Below are positions 1 to 7,256 of a DNA stretch of 27,604 nucleotides, piece after piece. The notes under the pieces are model-generated. The model saw nothing but the letters and a program-made list of their open reading frames with translations, made no database searches and was not told where the DNA came from. Positions within the stretch are counted from its first letter, which is position 1; each line of letters begins with the position of its first letter. Origin of the DNA: Salsipaludibacter sp038233055. GTDB taxonomy: Bacteria; Actinomycetota; Nitriliruptoria; Nitriliruptorales; Nitriliruptoraceae. The stretch is from NCBI GenBank assembly GCA_038233055.1, contig JBBSMS010000034.1:1-27604 (forward strand), in the 5' to 3' direction. The position numbers were made by a program, and so were the translations under genes.

Positions 1-45
1 GAGCGCGTCGGCCCACCCGGGCCCCACCAGGTCCGCCAACGCCAT
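1..45 (-). CDS. ung: Probable uracil-DNA glycosylase, N-terminal 15 codons only
   Basis: An ATG at 45 (minus strand) is preceded by GGGAGG at a 5-base spacing and opens a frame reading MALADLVGPGWADAL up to the window edge. Actinobacterial uracil-DNA glycosylases typically begin with an L-x-[ED]-L-V-x-x-G-W-A-x-A-L segment, and this matches closely. The enzyme would excise uracil from DNA in base-excision repair. No catalytic motif is inside the window, so the call rests on 15 residues and the good ribosome site. The rest of the gene lies beyond position 1. Confidence 0.42.
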   Translation of the reverse strand, partial: MALADLVGPGWADAL

Positions 46-152
46 CTCGGCCTCCCACTCGTCACCGTGGCCTCGTCGCCATCGCCGTTGAAGGTAGAAC
101 CGCGACCGGCCGCGACCGGCGGCACACCGGTCCGGTCGGGCCGCGGCCCGGT

Positions 153-781
153 CTACCGGCCGAGGTGCTCCGTCGTGTCGAGGGCAACGACCTGGCGATT
201 GTGGAACACGTCGTCCTCGCGGAGCAGGGTGATGCCGCCCGGGGTGGCCCTCAGGTTCATCCAGCCCAGGGACTCACCGGCAGACGACTCCAGGTGGCCA
301 CCACGAACGTCAGCGCGAACCCGTGGGTTGCGATGACGACATGCTCGGCGTCACCCGCCAGCGCCCGCGCCGTCGCGGCGTCGATGCGGGTGGCGAACTC
401 GTGCTTGGTCTTGGCGCCCGCGACCCCCTCATCGTGGCCCATCCGGTCGCCCCCCGCCGGAGGCACGACGAACCGCTCGTCCAACCACGGGGTCGGTCGG
501 CCCTCGGCCTCGCCGTAGGACTTCTCCCGCAGGTCCCCGTCCGGGACCACCGGCACCTCCAGGCGGTCCGCGATTCGGCGGGCCACGGCCATGGTCCGCT
601 CCAGGTCCGACGAGTGCAGGGAAACCGAGTCGACGTCGGACGGGACCGCGGCCAGCGCGTCCGCGATCCGCTCGGCGTCGGCCGTGCCGACGGCTGTCAG
701 TCGCGAGTCGTGCCACCTTCCAACCACGCCGTCGACGTGGTGTTGGACCTCCGGATGCGTGACGACGTAGACGTTGCGCAC
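153..781 (-). pseudogene. Histidine phosphatase family gene with a one-base frameshift near its 3' end
   Basis: The frame starts at GTG 781, 8 bases after an AGGAAGAGG stretch, and reads MRNVYVVTHPEVQHHVDG, then LERTM and IATHGFAL. This is the histidine phosphatase fold with the catalytic RHG replaced by THP, so His is kept and Arg is lost. As read, it stops at 257 (174 aa). The family-like C-terminus (LGWMNLRATPGG, ITLLREDDVFHNRQVVALD) continues in another frame to a TAG at 153-155. Restoring one G in the minus-strand text GGTGAGTCC, near 272-276, would give a continuous protein of about 209 aa. This is either a recent null mutation or a sequencing error. The substrate is unknown; this subgroup is usually annotated only as histidine phosphatase. 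Confidence 0.7.
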
Positions 782-887
782 GTCCGCGCACCTCTTCCTG
801 CCGGAGACCTTCGGCCCGGGACGCTACCCGCGGTCGACCGACGACCATGGCTCGGCTCGATCCCCCGGGACGAGCGGTCGTGGGCTG

Positions 888-1150
888 GTCGGGTGGTGGG
901 ACACGCGCAGCATCAAGAGCGCACGCCGACTGGTCCGCGGCCTGTTCCCGCCGGCTCGGGACGCCCGGTCTGGCGACGACCCGGCCGAGCACCCCACAGT
1001 GGTCGCGGTCGACGACTGGTTGTCGAGCCATCCCGACGCGGCCCCAGCCCTGCGCCGCCTGGTGGGGTGGAGGAGGAGGAGGAACGCGACGATCTCGTGC
1101 GGTCGTTGGCGTCCCAGGCGGCCGCCGCCCGGGACGACGTGCCGGGGTGA
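888..1150 (+). pseudogene. Unrecognised frameshifted coding remnant
   Basis: In the frame whose codons start at positions divisible by three, the text reads DTRSIKSARRLVRGLFPP, then VVAVDDWLSSHPDAAPALRRL, with strongly GC-rich third positions. At a GGA-repeat tract (about 1067-1085) the plausible reading moves by -1 to VEEEEERDDLVRSLASQAA and stops at 1148-1150. Joined, it would be a small helical, acidic-tailed protein. No convincing start codon or ribosome site precedes it, so it may be a decayed gene or a gene damaged by sequence error. I do not recognise the family. Confidence 0.3.
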
Positions 1151-1169
1151 TCCGGGGCCTCCGCGGCCG

Positions 1170-1398
1170 AGGCCCTTCCGGCCGGACACCACCCCGGCGC
1201 AAGGGCACCCCCCACGACCTCCCTCCCAGCCAAGGCCCTTCCACCCGGACACCACCCGGGCCCAACGCCCCCCCACAACCTCCCTGCCAGCCAAGGCCCT
1301 TCCCACCCGGACACCGCCCGGGCCCAACGGCACCCTCACAACCTCCCTCCCCATCCGCAGGCCTTCCACCCGGACACCACCCGGGCCGAACGACACCG
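1170..1398. repeat. Four imperfect tandem copies of a 61-65 bp GC-rich unit
   Basis: Units begin at 1170, 1233, 1294 and 1359, each opening with AGGCC(C)TTCC and continuing with CCGGACACC-CCCGGGC and, in the first three, CACRACCTCCCT. The first unit is the most divergent and the last is truncated near 1398. Spacings are 63, 61 and 65 bp. The units are not multiples of three, so they do not encode a regular peptide repeat. They look like a minisatellite. Confidence 0.75.
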
Positions 1399-1509
1399 AC
1401 CGCCCGGCTGACGGGGCCGGCGCACCGGGGTGACCGTCGGTCCAGTACCGGGGTCGGGCTGCGCCTACCGTGGATGCGCCGGACCTGTTGCCCGCCGTGG
1501 AGCACCTCC

Positions 1510-1833
1510 ATGATCTTCATCACCGCCAAGTTCGCCGTGCGCCCGGAGTCCGCCGAGGACTGGCCCGAGATCACGCGGCCGTTCACCGAGGCGACCAGGG
1601 CCGAAGCCGGATGTCTCTGGTTCGAGTGGTCCCGCAGCCTCGACGACCCGAACACCTACGTGTTGGTCGAGGCGTTCCGGGACGGCGATGCCGGGGGCGA
1701 ACACGTCGGTTCGGACCACTTCGCGCAGGCCCAGCAGGACCTGCCACCGCACCTGTCGGCCACCCCGCAGATCGTCAGCCAGGCCGTCGACCAGGACGGC
1801 TGGTTGGAACTCGGCGAGATGGCCGTCGGCTGA
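1510..1833 (+). CDS. Antibiotic biosynthesis monooxygenase (ABM) domain protein, putative quinol monooxygenase
   Basis: The 107-aa protein starts at ATG 1510, 7 bases after GGAG, and reads MIFITAKFAVRPESAEDWPE. The pattern of a short first strand, a helix and the later segment FEWSRSLDDPNTYVLVEAF, then a His-rich helix near DHFAQAQ, is typical of the dimeric ferredoxin-like ABM fold (YgiN-type). Family members oxidise quinols or polycyclic aromatics without cofactor, or act as small stress proteins. The length is normal. The next gene follows on the same strand 60 bp later, so co-transcription is possible although a -10-like TAACGT lies between them. Confidence 0.75.
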   Translation: MIFITAKFAVRPESAEDWPEITRPFTEATRAEAGCLWFEWSRSLDDPNTYVLVEAFRDGDAGGEHVGSDHFAQAQQDLPPHLSATPQIVSQAVDQDGWLELGEMAVG

Positions 1834-1858
1834 CCCGACGGTCGACGTCGTGGCGACC

Positions 1859-1864
1859 TAACGT
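1859..1864 (+). promoter_or_regulatory. Possible -10 element (TAACGT)
   Basis: TAACGT fits the actinobacterial TANNNT -10 pattern and lies 30 bases before the start at 1894. No -35 is obvious. Confidence 0.3.
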
Positions 1865-1893
1865 CGGAGGAGTCATCGACGACAGGGACCGAC

Positions 1894-2151
1894 ATGGCGT
1901 ACGAGATCAAGGAAGAGGGCCGCAACGGGTCCGTCGAGGTCGACGGGAACATGATCGTGCGGACCTTCGAGCGCACGCTGGGCAAGGACGACGTCCAGCA
2001 GATCCCGTTGTCGGGCGTCACGGGAGTCGAGGTCGACAACCGCCCGATGCGCAGCGACATGTTGACGTTGCACGTCAACCAGCAGTCGTACACCTGGAAG
2101 ATGCCCGAGGCCCAGGCTTTCGCCGACGAGGTCATGGCTTCGCTGGGCTGA
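1894..2151 (+). CDS. Small hypothetical protein, beta-rich, possibly bacterial PH-like
   Basis: The 85-aa protein starts at ATG 1894, 5 bases after AGGGA. It reads MAYEIKEEGRNGSVEVDGNM, then IVRTFERTLGKDDVQQIPLSGV and YTWKMPEAQAFADEVMASLG. Alternating hydrophobic strands followed by one C-terminal helix resemble the short bacterial PH / DUF4429-like modules common in actinobacteria, but the match is by shape only. There is no signal peptide or membrane segment. No function can be assigned. Confidence 0.7.
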   Translation: MAYEIKEEGRNGSVEVDGNMIVRTFERTLGKDDVQQIPLSGVTGVEVDNRPMRSDMLTLHVNQQSYTWKMPEAQAFADEVMASLG

Positions 2152-2161
2152 GTTCGACCGC

Positions 2162-2187
2162 CGCGGCGCTCGGGCACAGCGGCCGCG
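2162..2187. terminator. Hairpin at a convergent gene junction
   Basis: CGCGGCGCT (2162-2170), loop CGGGCAC, and AGCGGCCGCG (2178-2187) pair with a single bulged base. It fills most of the 36-bp space between converging genes, so it could end transcription from both sides. There is no T tract, as is common in high-GC actinobacteria. Confidence 0.5.
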
Positions 2188-2520
2188 TCATCGGCCGGGA
2201 CGTTCGCGGTCGACCTCGACTCCGCCCTGGAGGACCGAGACGATCCGGCGGGTGGCGATGGCCTGCATCGCGGCGCCGTCGAACACGCGCGCACCCACCA
2301 CAGCCGTCGTCGTGGCCGCGACCGGCGGTGAGGTCGGCATCGTGGCCGACGACGAGTTCGCCGATGCCGACGGGATCACCGGGGACGCGTCCGCCGACGC
2401 CAGCGGCGTGGGTCGGGCAGACGGGACCGACGGCGTCGGGTCGGGGCCGATCGTCGACGCAGATGCCGCGACCACGACCAGTCCGACCAGCCAGCGCCAC
2501 GCGGAGAGGCGGGAGGTCAC
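2188..2520 (-). CDS. Small secreted or membrane-anchored Ala/Ser/Pro/Thr-rich protein
   Basis: The 110-aa frame starts at GTG 2520, overlapping the TGA of the upstream acetyltransferase as GTGA, so translation is probably coupled. Residues 1-24 (VTSRLSAWRWLVGLVVVAAS) are a basic tip plus hydrophobic core, like a signal peptide or anchor. A low-complexity Pro/Ser/Ala/Thr linker runs to about residue 75, followed by VVGARVFDGAAMQAIATRRI. I do not recognise the C-terminal part. The codon-position bias and coupled start support a real gene. There is no cysteine after the hydrophobic core, so it is not an obvious lipoprotein. Confidence 0.55.
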   Translation of the reverse strand: MTSRLSAWRWLVGLVVVAASASTIGPDPTPSVPSARPTPLASADASPVIPSASANSSSATMPTSPPVAATTTAVVGARVFDGAAMQAIATRRIVSVLQGGVEVDRERPGR

Positions 2521-3071
2521 TCGTGCGGTGCCAGGTCGGCGAGCAGACGCGGATGCAGGCGCGCCATGTCGTGGGTGTCGACGTACGCGCCGTCGCGGAA
2601 CACCGACCCACGACCGGTCCCCTCGACCTCGAAGCCGAAGCGGTGGTAGAGCGCCAGCGCCGGCCCGTTGTCCACGAAGACCTCCAACTCGACCCGGGTC
2701 ACCTGCAGCCAGGCGTCGCACAGGTCCATCGCCGCCACCATCAGCGCAGTGCCGACGCCGCGACCGGTCCACTCGTCGTGCACGGCCATCCCCAGGCTCG
2801 CGACGTGGCGCCGCCGGGGCCGGTCGACCACGTTCAGCCCGAGGTTGCCCACCACGTGCCCGGCAGCGTCACCCACACAGGCGACCAGCAACCGGAACCC
2901 GTCGGGCGGGTCGCTCATCCGTTCCTCCCACTCGGCCACCGAGGGGAACGGCACCTGCAGCGTCCAGGCCTGGGCTCTCGGCTGCGACATGGTCGTGTGC
3001 AGCGCCGCAGCGTCGGCAGGCTCGGCCCGCCGCACCGCCACCTCGATCGGTTCGCGACTCGTGGCCGTCAC
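2517..3071 (-). CDS. GNAT-family N-acetyltransferase
   Basis: This 184-aa protein has the GNAT pattern: an N-terminal VAVRRAEPADAAALH strand-helix, a central LGMAVHDEWTGRGVGTALM stretch containing the acetyl-CoA-binding RGVG loop (about residues 95-112), and a C-terminal VELEVFVDNGPALALYHRFG-F segment typical of the family. It transfers an acetyl group from acetyl-CoA to an amine; the acceptor is unknown. The start is taken as GTG 3071 because GGAGGG sits 5 bases upstream. An in-frame ATG at 3089 lacks this site. It overlaps the preceding broken SRPBCC frame and the following secreted protein by GTGA, so the three form one unit. Confidence 0.85.
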   Translation of the reverse strand: MTATSREPIEVAVRRAEPADAAALHTTMSQPRAQAWTLQVPFPSVAEWEERMSDPPDGFRLLVACVGDAAGHVVGNLGLNVVDRPRRRHVASLGMAVHDEWTGRGVGTALMVAAMDLCDAWLQVTRVELEVFVDNGPALALYHRFGFEVEGTGRGSVFRDGAYVDTHDMARLHPRLLADLAPHE

Positions 3072-3393
3072 GGCATCCCTCCGCGCCATCGACGTGCTCC
3101 GAGCAGAACCCCTCGCCCGGACGCTGTCAAGGGCGGCCCGCCGGGACCGCGCGAAACGATCGACAAGCACGCGATCGGCTGCGGACCTGTGATCGTTCGG
3201 CCGAGGAACGACGCCTCCTGTTCGGAGCGCGACCCGACCGCCAGCGGGAGTGGCGTCAGCCATCGACAGGACCGCATGCCGCCCTGCCACTGGGGGGTTG
3301 CGACTGAAGTCGGCGATGACCGCCCAGGCCTCGGCCGGCGCGACCGCCACGTCGACACCACTGGTGATGTTGGATCCGGCCCACGCGCTCCCC
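3068..3393 (-). pseudogene. SRPBCC (polyketide cyclase/START-like) remnant with a homopolymer frameshift
   Basis: One frame reads NITSGVDVAVAPAEAWAVIA-DFSRNP, the usual first strand and helix of SRPBCC proteins. The continuation QWQGGMRSCRW and EQEASFLGR is in another frame. Both are family-typical, and they join if one base is removed from a run of six G at 3292-3297 (plus strand). The second frame ends at a TGA overlapping the acetyltransferase GTG. The joined protein is only about 100 aa against a usual 140-150, and no clear start codon is visible, so more damage is likely. These proteins bind hydrophobic ligands; no specific ligand can be inferred. Confidence 0.55.
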
Positions 3394-3562
3394 CCGTCAA
3401 CGTCGCCACCCGGTCGTCGGGCGGCGCCTCCGGCCAGGCTCGCACAGCCGGGTCCCCCGTCGGGGAGTCGAACGCCTGGGCCCGGGGCAGGTGGTCGCCT
3501 GCCGCGGCTCCCGTGTGCGAGCGGACGACGGGGTGCGGGCCGTGCCCACCCGAGGCCATCGG

Positions 3563-3568
3563 TACGTT
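3563..3568 (+). promoter_or_regulatory. Possible -10 element of a leaderless mRNA
   Basis: TACGTT ends 7 bases before the ATG at 3576, and no ribosome site is present between them. This arrangement fits a leaderless transcript, which is common in actinobacteria. Confidence 0.4.
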
Positions 3569-3575
3569 GCCCGCC

Positions 3576-4271
3576 ATGGAACTCCTCCTCGTCCGACATG
3601 CCCAACCCGCCTGGGTCGTCGACGGCATCGGCTACAACGACCCGCACCTGTCCGACCTCGGTCGCCAGCAGGCCGCCGCCGTCGGCACCGACCTGGCCAA
3701 CATCCGCCTCGACGAGATCTGGATCTCGCCCGCCACCCGGTCCCAGGAGACCGCCGCTGCGATCGTCGAGCACCACCGCACCGAAGTCTCGACCCAGGAC
3801 TGGGCCCTGGAGATCCAGTTGCCCGACGAGTGGAACGAGGTCCCGGTCGAGACCATCAGCACATGGTTCCGCGAGTCCCGGTCGCACGACCGTGAGCAAT
3901 GGTGGGAGGCCAGCGGCCCGCACGGTGGCGAGACCTTCCGCGCGTTCCACCAGCGCATCACCGACGGGCTCGAACAGGCGCTGTCCGCCCGCGGGATCAC
4001 CCGGGTGGCCGACGAGAAGGACCTCTGGCGGGTCCCGGACGACGACACCCGGCGGATCGCGCTGGTCACGCACGCGGGGACCAACTCGGTCGTGCTCGGC
4101 CACCTGCTGGGCGTGTCCCCGCAGCCGTGGGAGTGGGAGCGGTTCTCGTCCGCCCACGCCTCCGTGTCGATCCTGCGCAACCGCCCGATCGCGTCGGCCG
4201 ACATCTTCAGCCTGCGCAGCTTCTCCGAGACCGCCCACGTGGCCGCCGCCGGGCTGGACGTCACCCGCTGA
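3576..4271 (+). CDS. Histidine phosphatase family protein (phosphoglycerate-mutase-like)
   Basis: The 231-aa protein begins MELLLVRHAQPAW, placing the catalytic RH at residues 7-8. It continues with ISPATRSQETAAAI (the second conserved Arg region) and later ALVTHAGTNSVVLGHLLG, which supplies the second catalytic His. These are the hallmarks of the intact histidine phosphatase fold. It removes phosphate from a small metabolite or protein; the substrate is not predictable. The start abuts the RH motif as usual for the family, and a TACGTT box 7 bases upstream suggests a leaderless message. It converges on the aldehyde dehydrogenase at 4388. Confidence 0.85.
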   Translation: MELLLVRHAQPAWVVDGIGYNDPHLSDLGRQQAAAVGTDLANIRLDEIWISPATRSQETAAAIVEHHRTEVSTQDWALEIQLPDEWNEVPVETISTWFRESRSHDREQWWEASGPHGGETFRAFHQRITDGLEQALSARGITRVADEKDLWRVPDDDTRRIALVTHAGTNSVVLGHLLGVSPQPWEWERFSSAHASVSILRNRPIASADIFSLRSFSETAHVAAAGLDVTR

Positions 4272-4387
4272 CCCCGTCGCGCGCCCGACCGTTCACCCCA
4301 CCCGCCGGCTGTGAGCCGAACCGGCCACATCCGGCCGAAATCCCACACACCGGCCGCAGTGGGGCACGGGTCAGCGGGGAACGCAGG

Positions 4388-5848
4388 TCAGGAGGGGGCG
4401 CGGGTGCGGACGGCGACGGTCTTGGTGCGGGTGTAGCCGACCAGCGCCTCGAAGCCCTTCTCACGGCCGTGGCCGGAGTGCTTGACCCCGCCGAACGGCA
4501 ACGCCACGCCCCCGCCGGCGCCGTACTGGTTGACGTACACCTGGCCGGCCTCGAGCTGGTGGGCGATCCAGTGGGCGCGGTCGACGTCGGCTGTCCAGAC
4601 CGCGGCGATCAGCCCGTAGTCGGTGCCGTTGGCGATGGCGACCGCGTCGCGCTCGTCGTCGAACGGGGTCGCGGCCAGGACCGGTCCGAAGACCTCCTCC
4701 TGTGCCACGTCGTCATGCGGATCGACCCCGGCGAACAGGGTCGGTTCGAACCAGAACCCGCCGTCGGGCACGTCCGCCGGTGCGCCGCCGCCGACCACGG
4801 GACGGGACTGCTCACCGGCCGCCGCGACCATCGACGCCACGCGGTCGCGCTGGCCGGCCGAGATCAGCGGCCCCAGGTCCGGGTCGTCCATGCCGGGGCC
4901 GATCGTCGTCGCGCGGAAGGCCGTGGCCACCCGGTCGACCAGGTCGTCGTGGATCGCGCGCGCAACCAGCAGCCGCGACCCGGCCGAGCAGGTCTGGCCC
5001 GCGTTCTGGAGGATGGACGCCACGATGGTGGGCACCGCGTCGTCCAGGTCGGCATCGGCGAAGACGATGTTCGGGGACTTGCCACCCAGTTCGAGCGTCA
5101 GTGGCGTCAGCGTGCGGGCGGCCTCGGCCCCCACCAGGCGCCCCACCGCCACCGACCCGGTGAAGGACAGGTGGTCGATGCCGGGGTGCGCGGACAGCGC
5201 GGCGCCCGCCTCCTCGCCCCGCCCCGGCACGACGTTCAGGACCCCGGGCGGGAACCCCACTTCGGCCGCCAGGCGCGCCAGCATCATCGGCGTGAGCGGG
5301 GCCTCCTCGGCAGGCTTGAGGACCACGGTGTTGCCGGTCGCGACGGCCGCGGAGACGGTCCGACCGGTGATCTGGAGGGGGTAGTTCCACGGGATGATCA
5401 CGGCCGCAACGCCGTGCGGTTCGCGGCGCGTGTAGGCGAGGTTGTCGGGGGAGGTGGGGATGACCTCGCCGTGAAGCACCCGGATGGCGCCGGCCGCGAA
5501 CTCGAAGTACTGGGCGCACTGCTCGACGTCGACCACGGCCTGGGAGCGCGGCTTGCCGGTGTCGCGACACTCGACGTCCGCGAGGTCGTCGGCCTCGGCG
5601 CGGATGCGGGCCGCGAAGGCGGTCAGCAGGTGGCTTCGTTCCAGCACCGCGACGTCGCGCCAGGCCGGCAGTGCGGCCCGGGCCGCCGCGACCGCGGCGT
5701 CGACCTGGTCGCCGCCACCGGCAGAAAGGGTCGCCAGCACCTCGCCGGTCGCCGGGTCGAGCGTCTCGAAGGTCTCGCCGATGGGAAGGGAATCGCCGTC
5801 GACGAACGCGGGAATGGCGTCCTCCAACAGGGTTCTTGACGTCGTCAT
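4388..5848 (-). CDS. NAD(P)-dependent aldehyde dehydrogenase
   Basis: The 486-aa protein has the full aldehyde dehydrogenase plan: IIPWNYPLQI (about 151-160), VVLKPAEEAPL, the FTGS nucleotide-binding turn at about 229, catalytic Glu253 in LELGGKSPN and nucleophile Cys287 in NAGQTCSAGS, then EEVFGPVL. It oxidises an aldehyde to the acid. ATG 5848 is 8 bases after GAGGAG. It lies 151 bp downstream of the aminotransferase on the same strand and may be the third gene of the hpaD transcript, where it could oxidise the aldehyde left by transamination. The C-terminus (GREKGFEALVGYTRTKTV) is of the betaine/aminobutyraldehyde-like group; the exact substrate is unknown. Confidence 0.9.
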   Translation of the reverse strand: MTTSRTLLEDAIPAFVDGDSLPIGETFETLDPATGEVLATLSAGGGDQVDAAVAAARAALPAWRDVAVLERSHLLTAFAARIRAEADDLADVECRDTGKPRSQAVVDVEQCAQYFEFAAGAIRVLHGEVIPTSPDNLAYTRREPHGVAAVIIPWNYPLQITGRTVSAAVATGNTVVLKPAEEAPLTPMMLARLAAEVGFPPGVLNVVPGRGEEAGAALSAHPGIDHLSFTGSVAVGRLVGAEAARTLTPLTLELGGKSPNIVFADADLDDAVPTIVASILQNAGQTCSAGSRLLVARAIHDDLVDRVATAFRATTIGPGMDDPDLGPLISAGQRDRVASMVAAAGEQSRPVVGGGAPADVPDGGFWFEPTLFAGVDPHDDVAQEEVFGPVLAATPFDDERDAVAIANGTDYGLIAAVWTADVDRAHWIAHQLEAGQVYVNQYGAGGGVALPFGGVKHSGHGREKGFEALVGYTRTKTVAVRTRAPS

Positions 5849-5999
5849 GAGGTGGCTCCTCGAAGTCTCGGCCGTGAGTCAGCTGGTGGGTGGCGCGGTG
5901 TGGTGGGTGTGGTGTGCGGGGATGCGTGCTGGGAGTGACGGTCGGGCGGCGGTGACGCGCGGTGGTGGGCCGGTCGGGCGATCGGCCGGTGGCAACGCA

Positions 6000-7256
6000 T
6001 CAGCCCGTGGCGACCAGCGCCTTGTCGAAGGCCTGCAGCGCGTCGTCGACCTGGTCCTCGGTGACGACCAGGGGCGGGATCCAGCGGAGGGTGGAGCCGA
6101 ACGGCCCGCACGACATCATCACCACGCGCGACTCGACCACCAGGTGGGCCAGCACGGCCTTGGTCCGAGCCGGGTCCGGGGCGCCGTCGGCGTCCACCAA
6201 CTCGGTGCCGATCATCAACCCCAGTCCGTGGTTCTCCGCGATCGTGTCGTGGGTCGCGGCAAGGTCGTCCAGGCCCGCCCGCAACTGGGCAGCGCGCGCC
6301 CGGGCATGGTCCAGGAAGCCGTCGCCCTGCATGACCTCGATGGTCGCCAGTGCGGCAGCACAGGCCATCGGGTTGCCCCCGAAGGTCCCGCCGTGGCTGC
6401 CGGTCGGCCAGCGCGACATGAACTCGGCGGTGGACCCGATCGCCGACATCGGGAACCCCGACGCGAGTCCCTTGGCCATCACCAGCACGTCCGGCACGAG
6501 GTCGTGGTGGTCGACGGCGAACCACTCGGCGGTCCGCCCGAACCCGGACTGCACCTCGTCCGCGATGAACAGCATCCCGTGCGCCCGGCAGCGCGTCAGC
6601 AGCCCCTCCAGGAACGCGCGCGGCGCCTCGACGTAGCCACCCTCGCCCAGCACCGGTTCGATGATGACCGCGGCCACCTCCCCCGGGTCGGTCTGGGTCG
6701 CCAGCAACAGGTCGAACTCGCGCAGGCACCGGGCGACCGCGGTGTCGCGATCCTCACCGGTCACGAAGGTGTAGGGGAACGGGGCCACGAACACGCCCGA
6801 CGGGAACGGCCCCTGGTGGGCGCGGTAGACCGACTTGGAGGTGGTCATCGCCATCGCCTGGTGGGTGCGGCCGTGGAAGGAGCCGCCGAACACGATCGTG
6901 TTGGGGCGACCGGTGGCGAACTTCGCCAGCTTGATCGCGGCCTCGGTGGCCTCGGCCCCGGAGTTGGAGTAGAAGAACGTGTCGATCCCGTCCGGCGTCA
7001 CCTCGTCCAGGCGGTCGGCCAGCGGTGCCAGCAGGTCGTGGGTGTAGCAGTTGACCTGGGCGTGGAGGAAGCGCTCGGCCTGGGCCTGGACGGCGGCCAC
7101 GACGTGGGGGTGGGCGTGACCGGTGTTGGCGACGCCGATCCCCGAGGTGAAGTCGAGGTGGTCGATGCCCTCGGTGGTGGTGACGATCGCCCCGCGACCA
7201 TGGCTCACCTGCAGGTCGGTGACCTTGAACCAGACGTCGCTGAGGTGGCCGTTCAC
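6000..7256 (-). CDS. Class III aminotransferase (GabT/PuuE-like)
   Basis: The 418-aa protein matches fold-type I class III aminotransferases: SNSGAEATEAAIKLA (about 98-112), SFHGRTHQAM, IADEVQSGFGRT with the PLP-ring Asp near 233, and VMAKGLASGFP with the Schiff-base Lys262. Members move an amino group from an omega-amine such as 4-aminobutyrate to 2-oxoglutarate or pyruvate. GTG 7256 overlaps the stop of the dioxygenase gene upstream as GTGA, so the two are translationally coupled. In E. coli the Puu pathway uses a 4-aminobutyrate aminotransferase (PuuE); here a similar role on an amine-derived product is plausible but unproven. Confidence 0.9.
   Translation of the reverse strand: MNGHLSDVWFKVTDLQVSHGRGAIVTTTEGIDHLDFTSGIGVANTGHAHPHVVAAVQAQAERFLHAQVNCYTHDLLAPLADRLDEVTPDGIDTFFYSNSGAEATEAAIKLAKFATGRPNTIVFGGSFHGRTHQAMAMTTSKSVYRAHQGPFPSGVFVAPFPYTFVTGEDRDTAVARCLREFDLLLATQTDPGEVAAVIIEPVLGEGGYVEAPRAFLEGLLTRCRAHGMLFIADEVQSGFGRTAEWFAVDHHDLVPDVLVMAKGLASGFPMSAIGSTAEFMSRWPTGSHGGTFGGNPMACAAALATIEVMQGDGFLDHARARAAQLRAGLDDLAATHDTIAENHGLGLMIGTELVDADGAPDPARTKAVLAHLVVESRVVMMSCGPFGSTLRWIPPLVVTEDQVDDALQAFDKALVATG

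Larger units (their letters stand above)
782..1509. other. Interval without an intact gene: coding-like remnant plus GC-rich repeats
   Basis: No complete gene with a start, ribosome site and family match is visible here. The left part (about 888-1150, plus) has strong GC bias at third codon positions but is frameshifted and lacks a clear start. The right part (1170-1398) is a degenerate tandem repeat. Long open frames cross the repeat on both strands only because stop codons are rare at this base composition; their translations are proline/arginine- or glycine-rich and resemble no family I know. Confidence 0.6.

Noticed and set aside
824..1655. Long open frames with repeated GPGGVRVEG-like or RTPPGPN-like peptides
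   Set aside because: They are produced by the GC-rich tandem DNA repeat, whose unit is not a multiple of three. They appear on both strands and lack starts with ribosome sites.
3192..3212. A seventh operator-like sequence, ATCGTTCGG with AACGAC downstream
   Set aside because: The half-sites are one base further apart than in the six others, and it lies inside the SRPBCC coding remnant where the codons explain it. No promoter or catabolic gene is adjacent.
3420..3490. Minus-strand GTTCGACTCC resembling a tRNA T-loop
   Set aside because: The flanking bases do not form a T stem, and no acceptor, D or anticodon arms can be built around it.
4290..4370. Short inverted repeats (GCCGG/CCGGC, CCCAC/GTGGG) between converging genes
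   Set aside because: Stems are only five base pairs with long loops, too common at this base composition to call a terminator.
5849..5999. Possible operator before the aldehyde dehydrogenase at 5848
   Set aside because: The G/T-rich gap contains no copy of the palindrome. Read-through from the aminotransferase is the simpler explanation.
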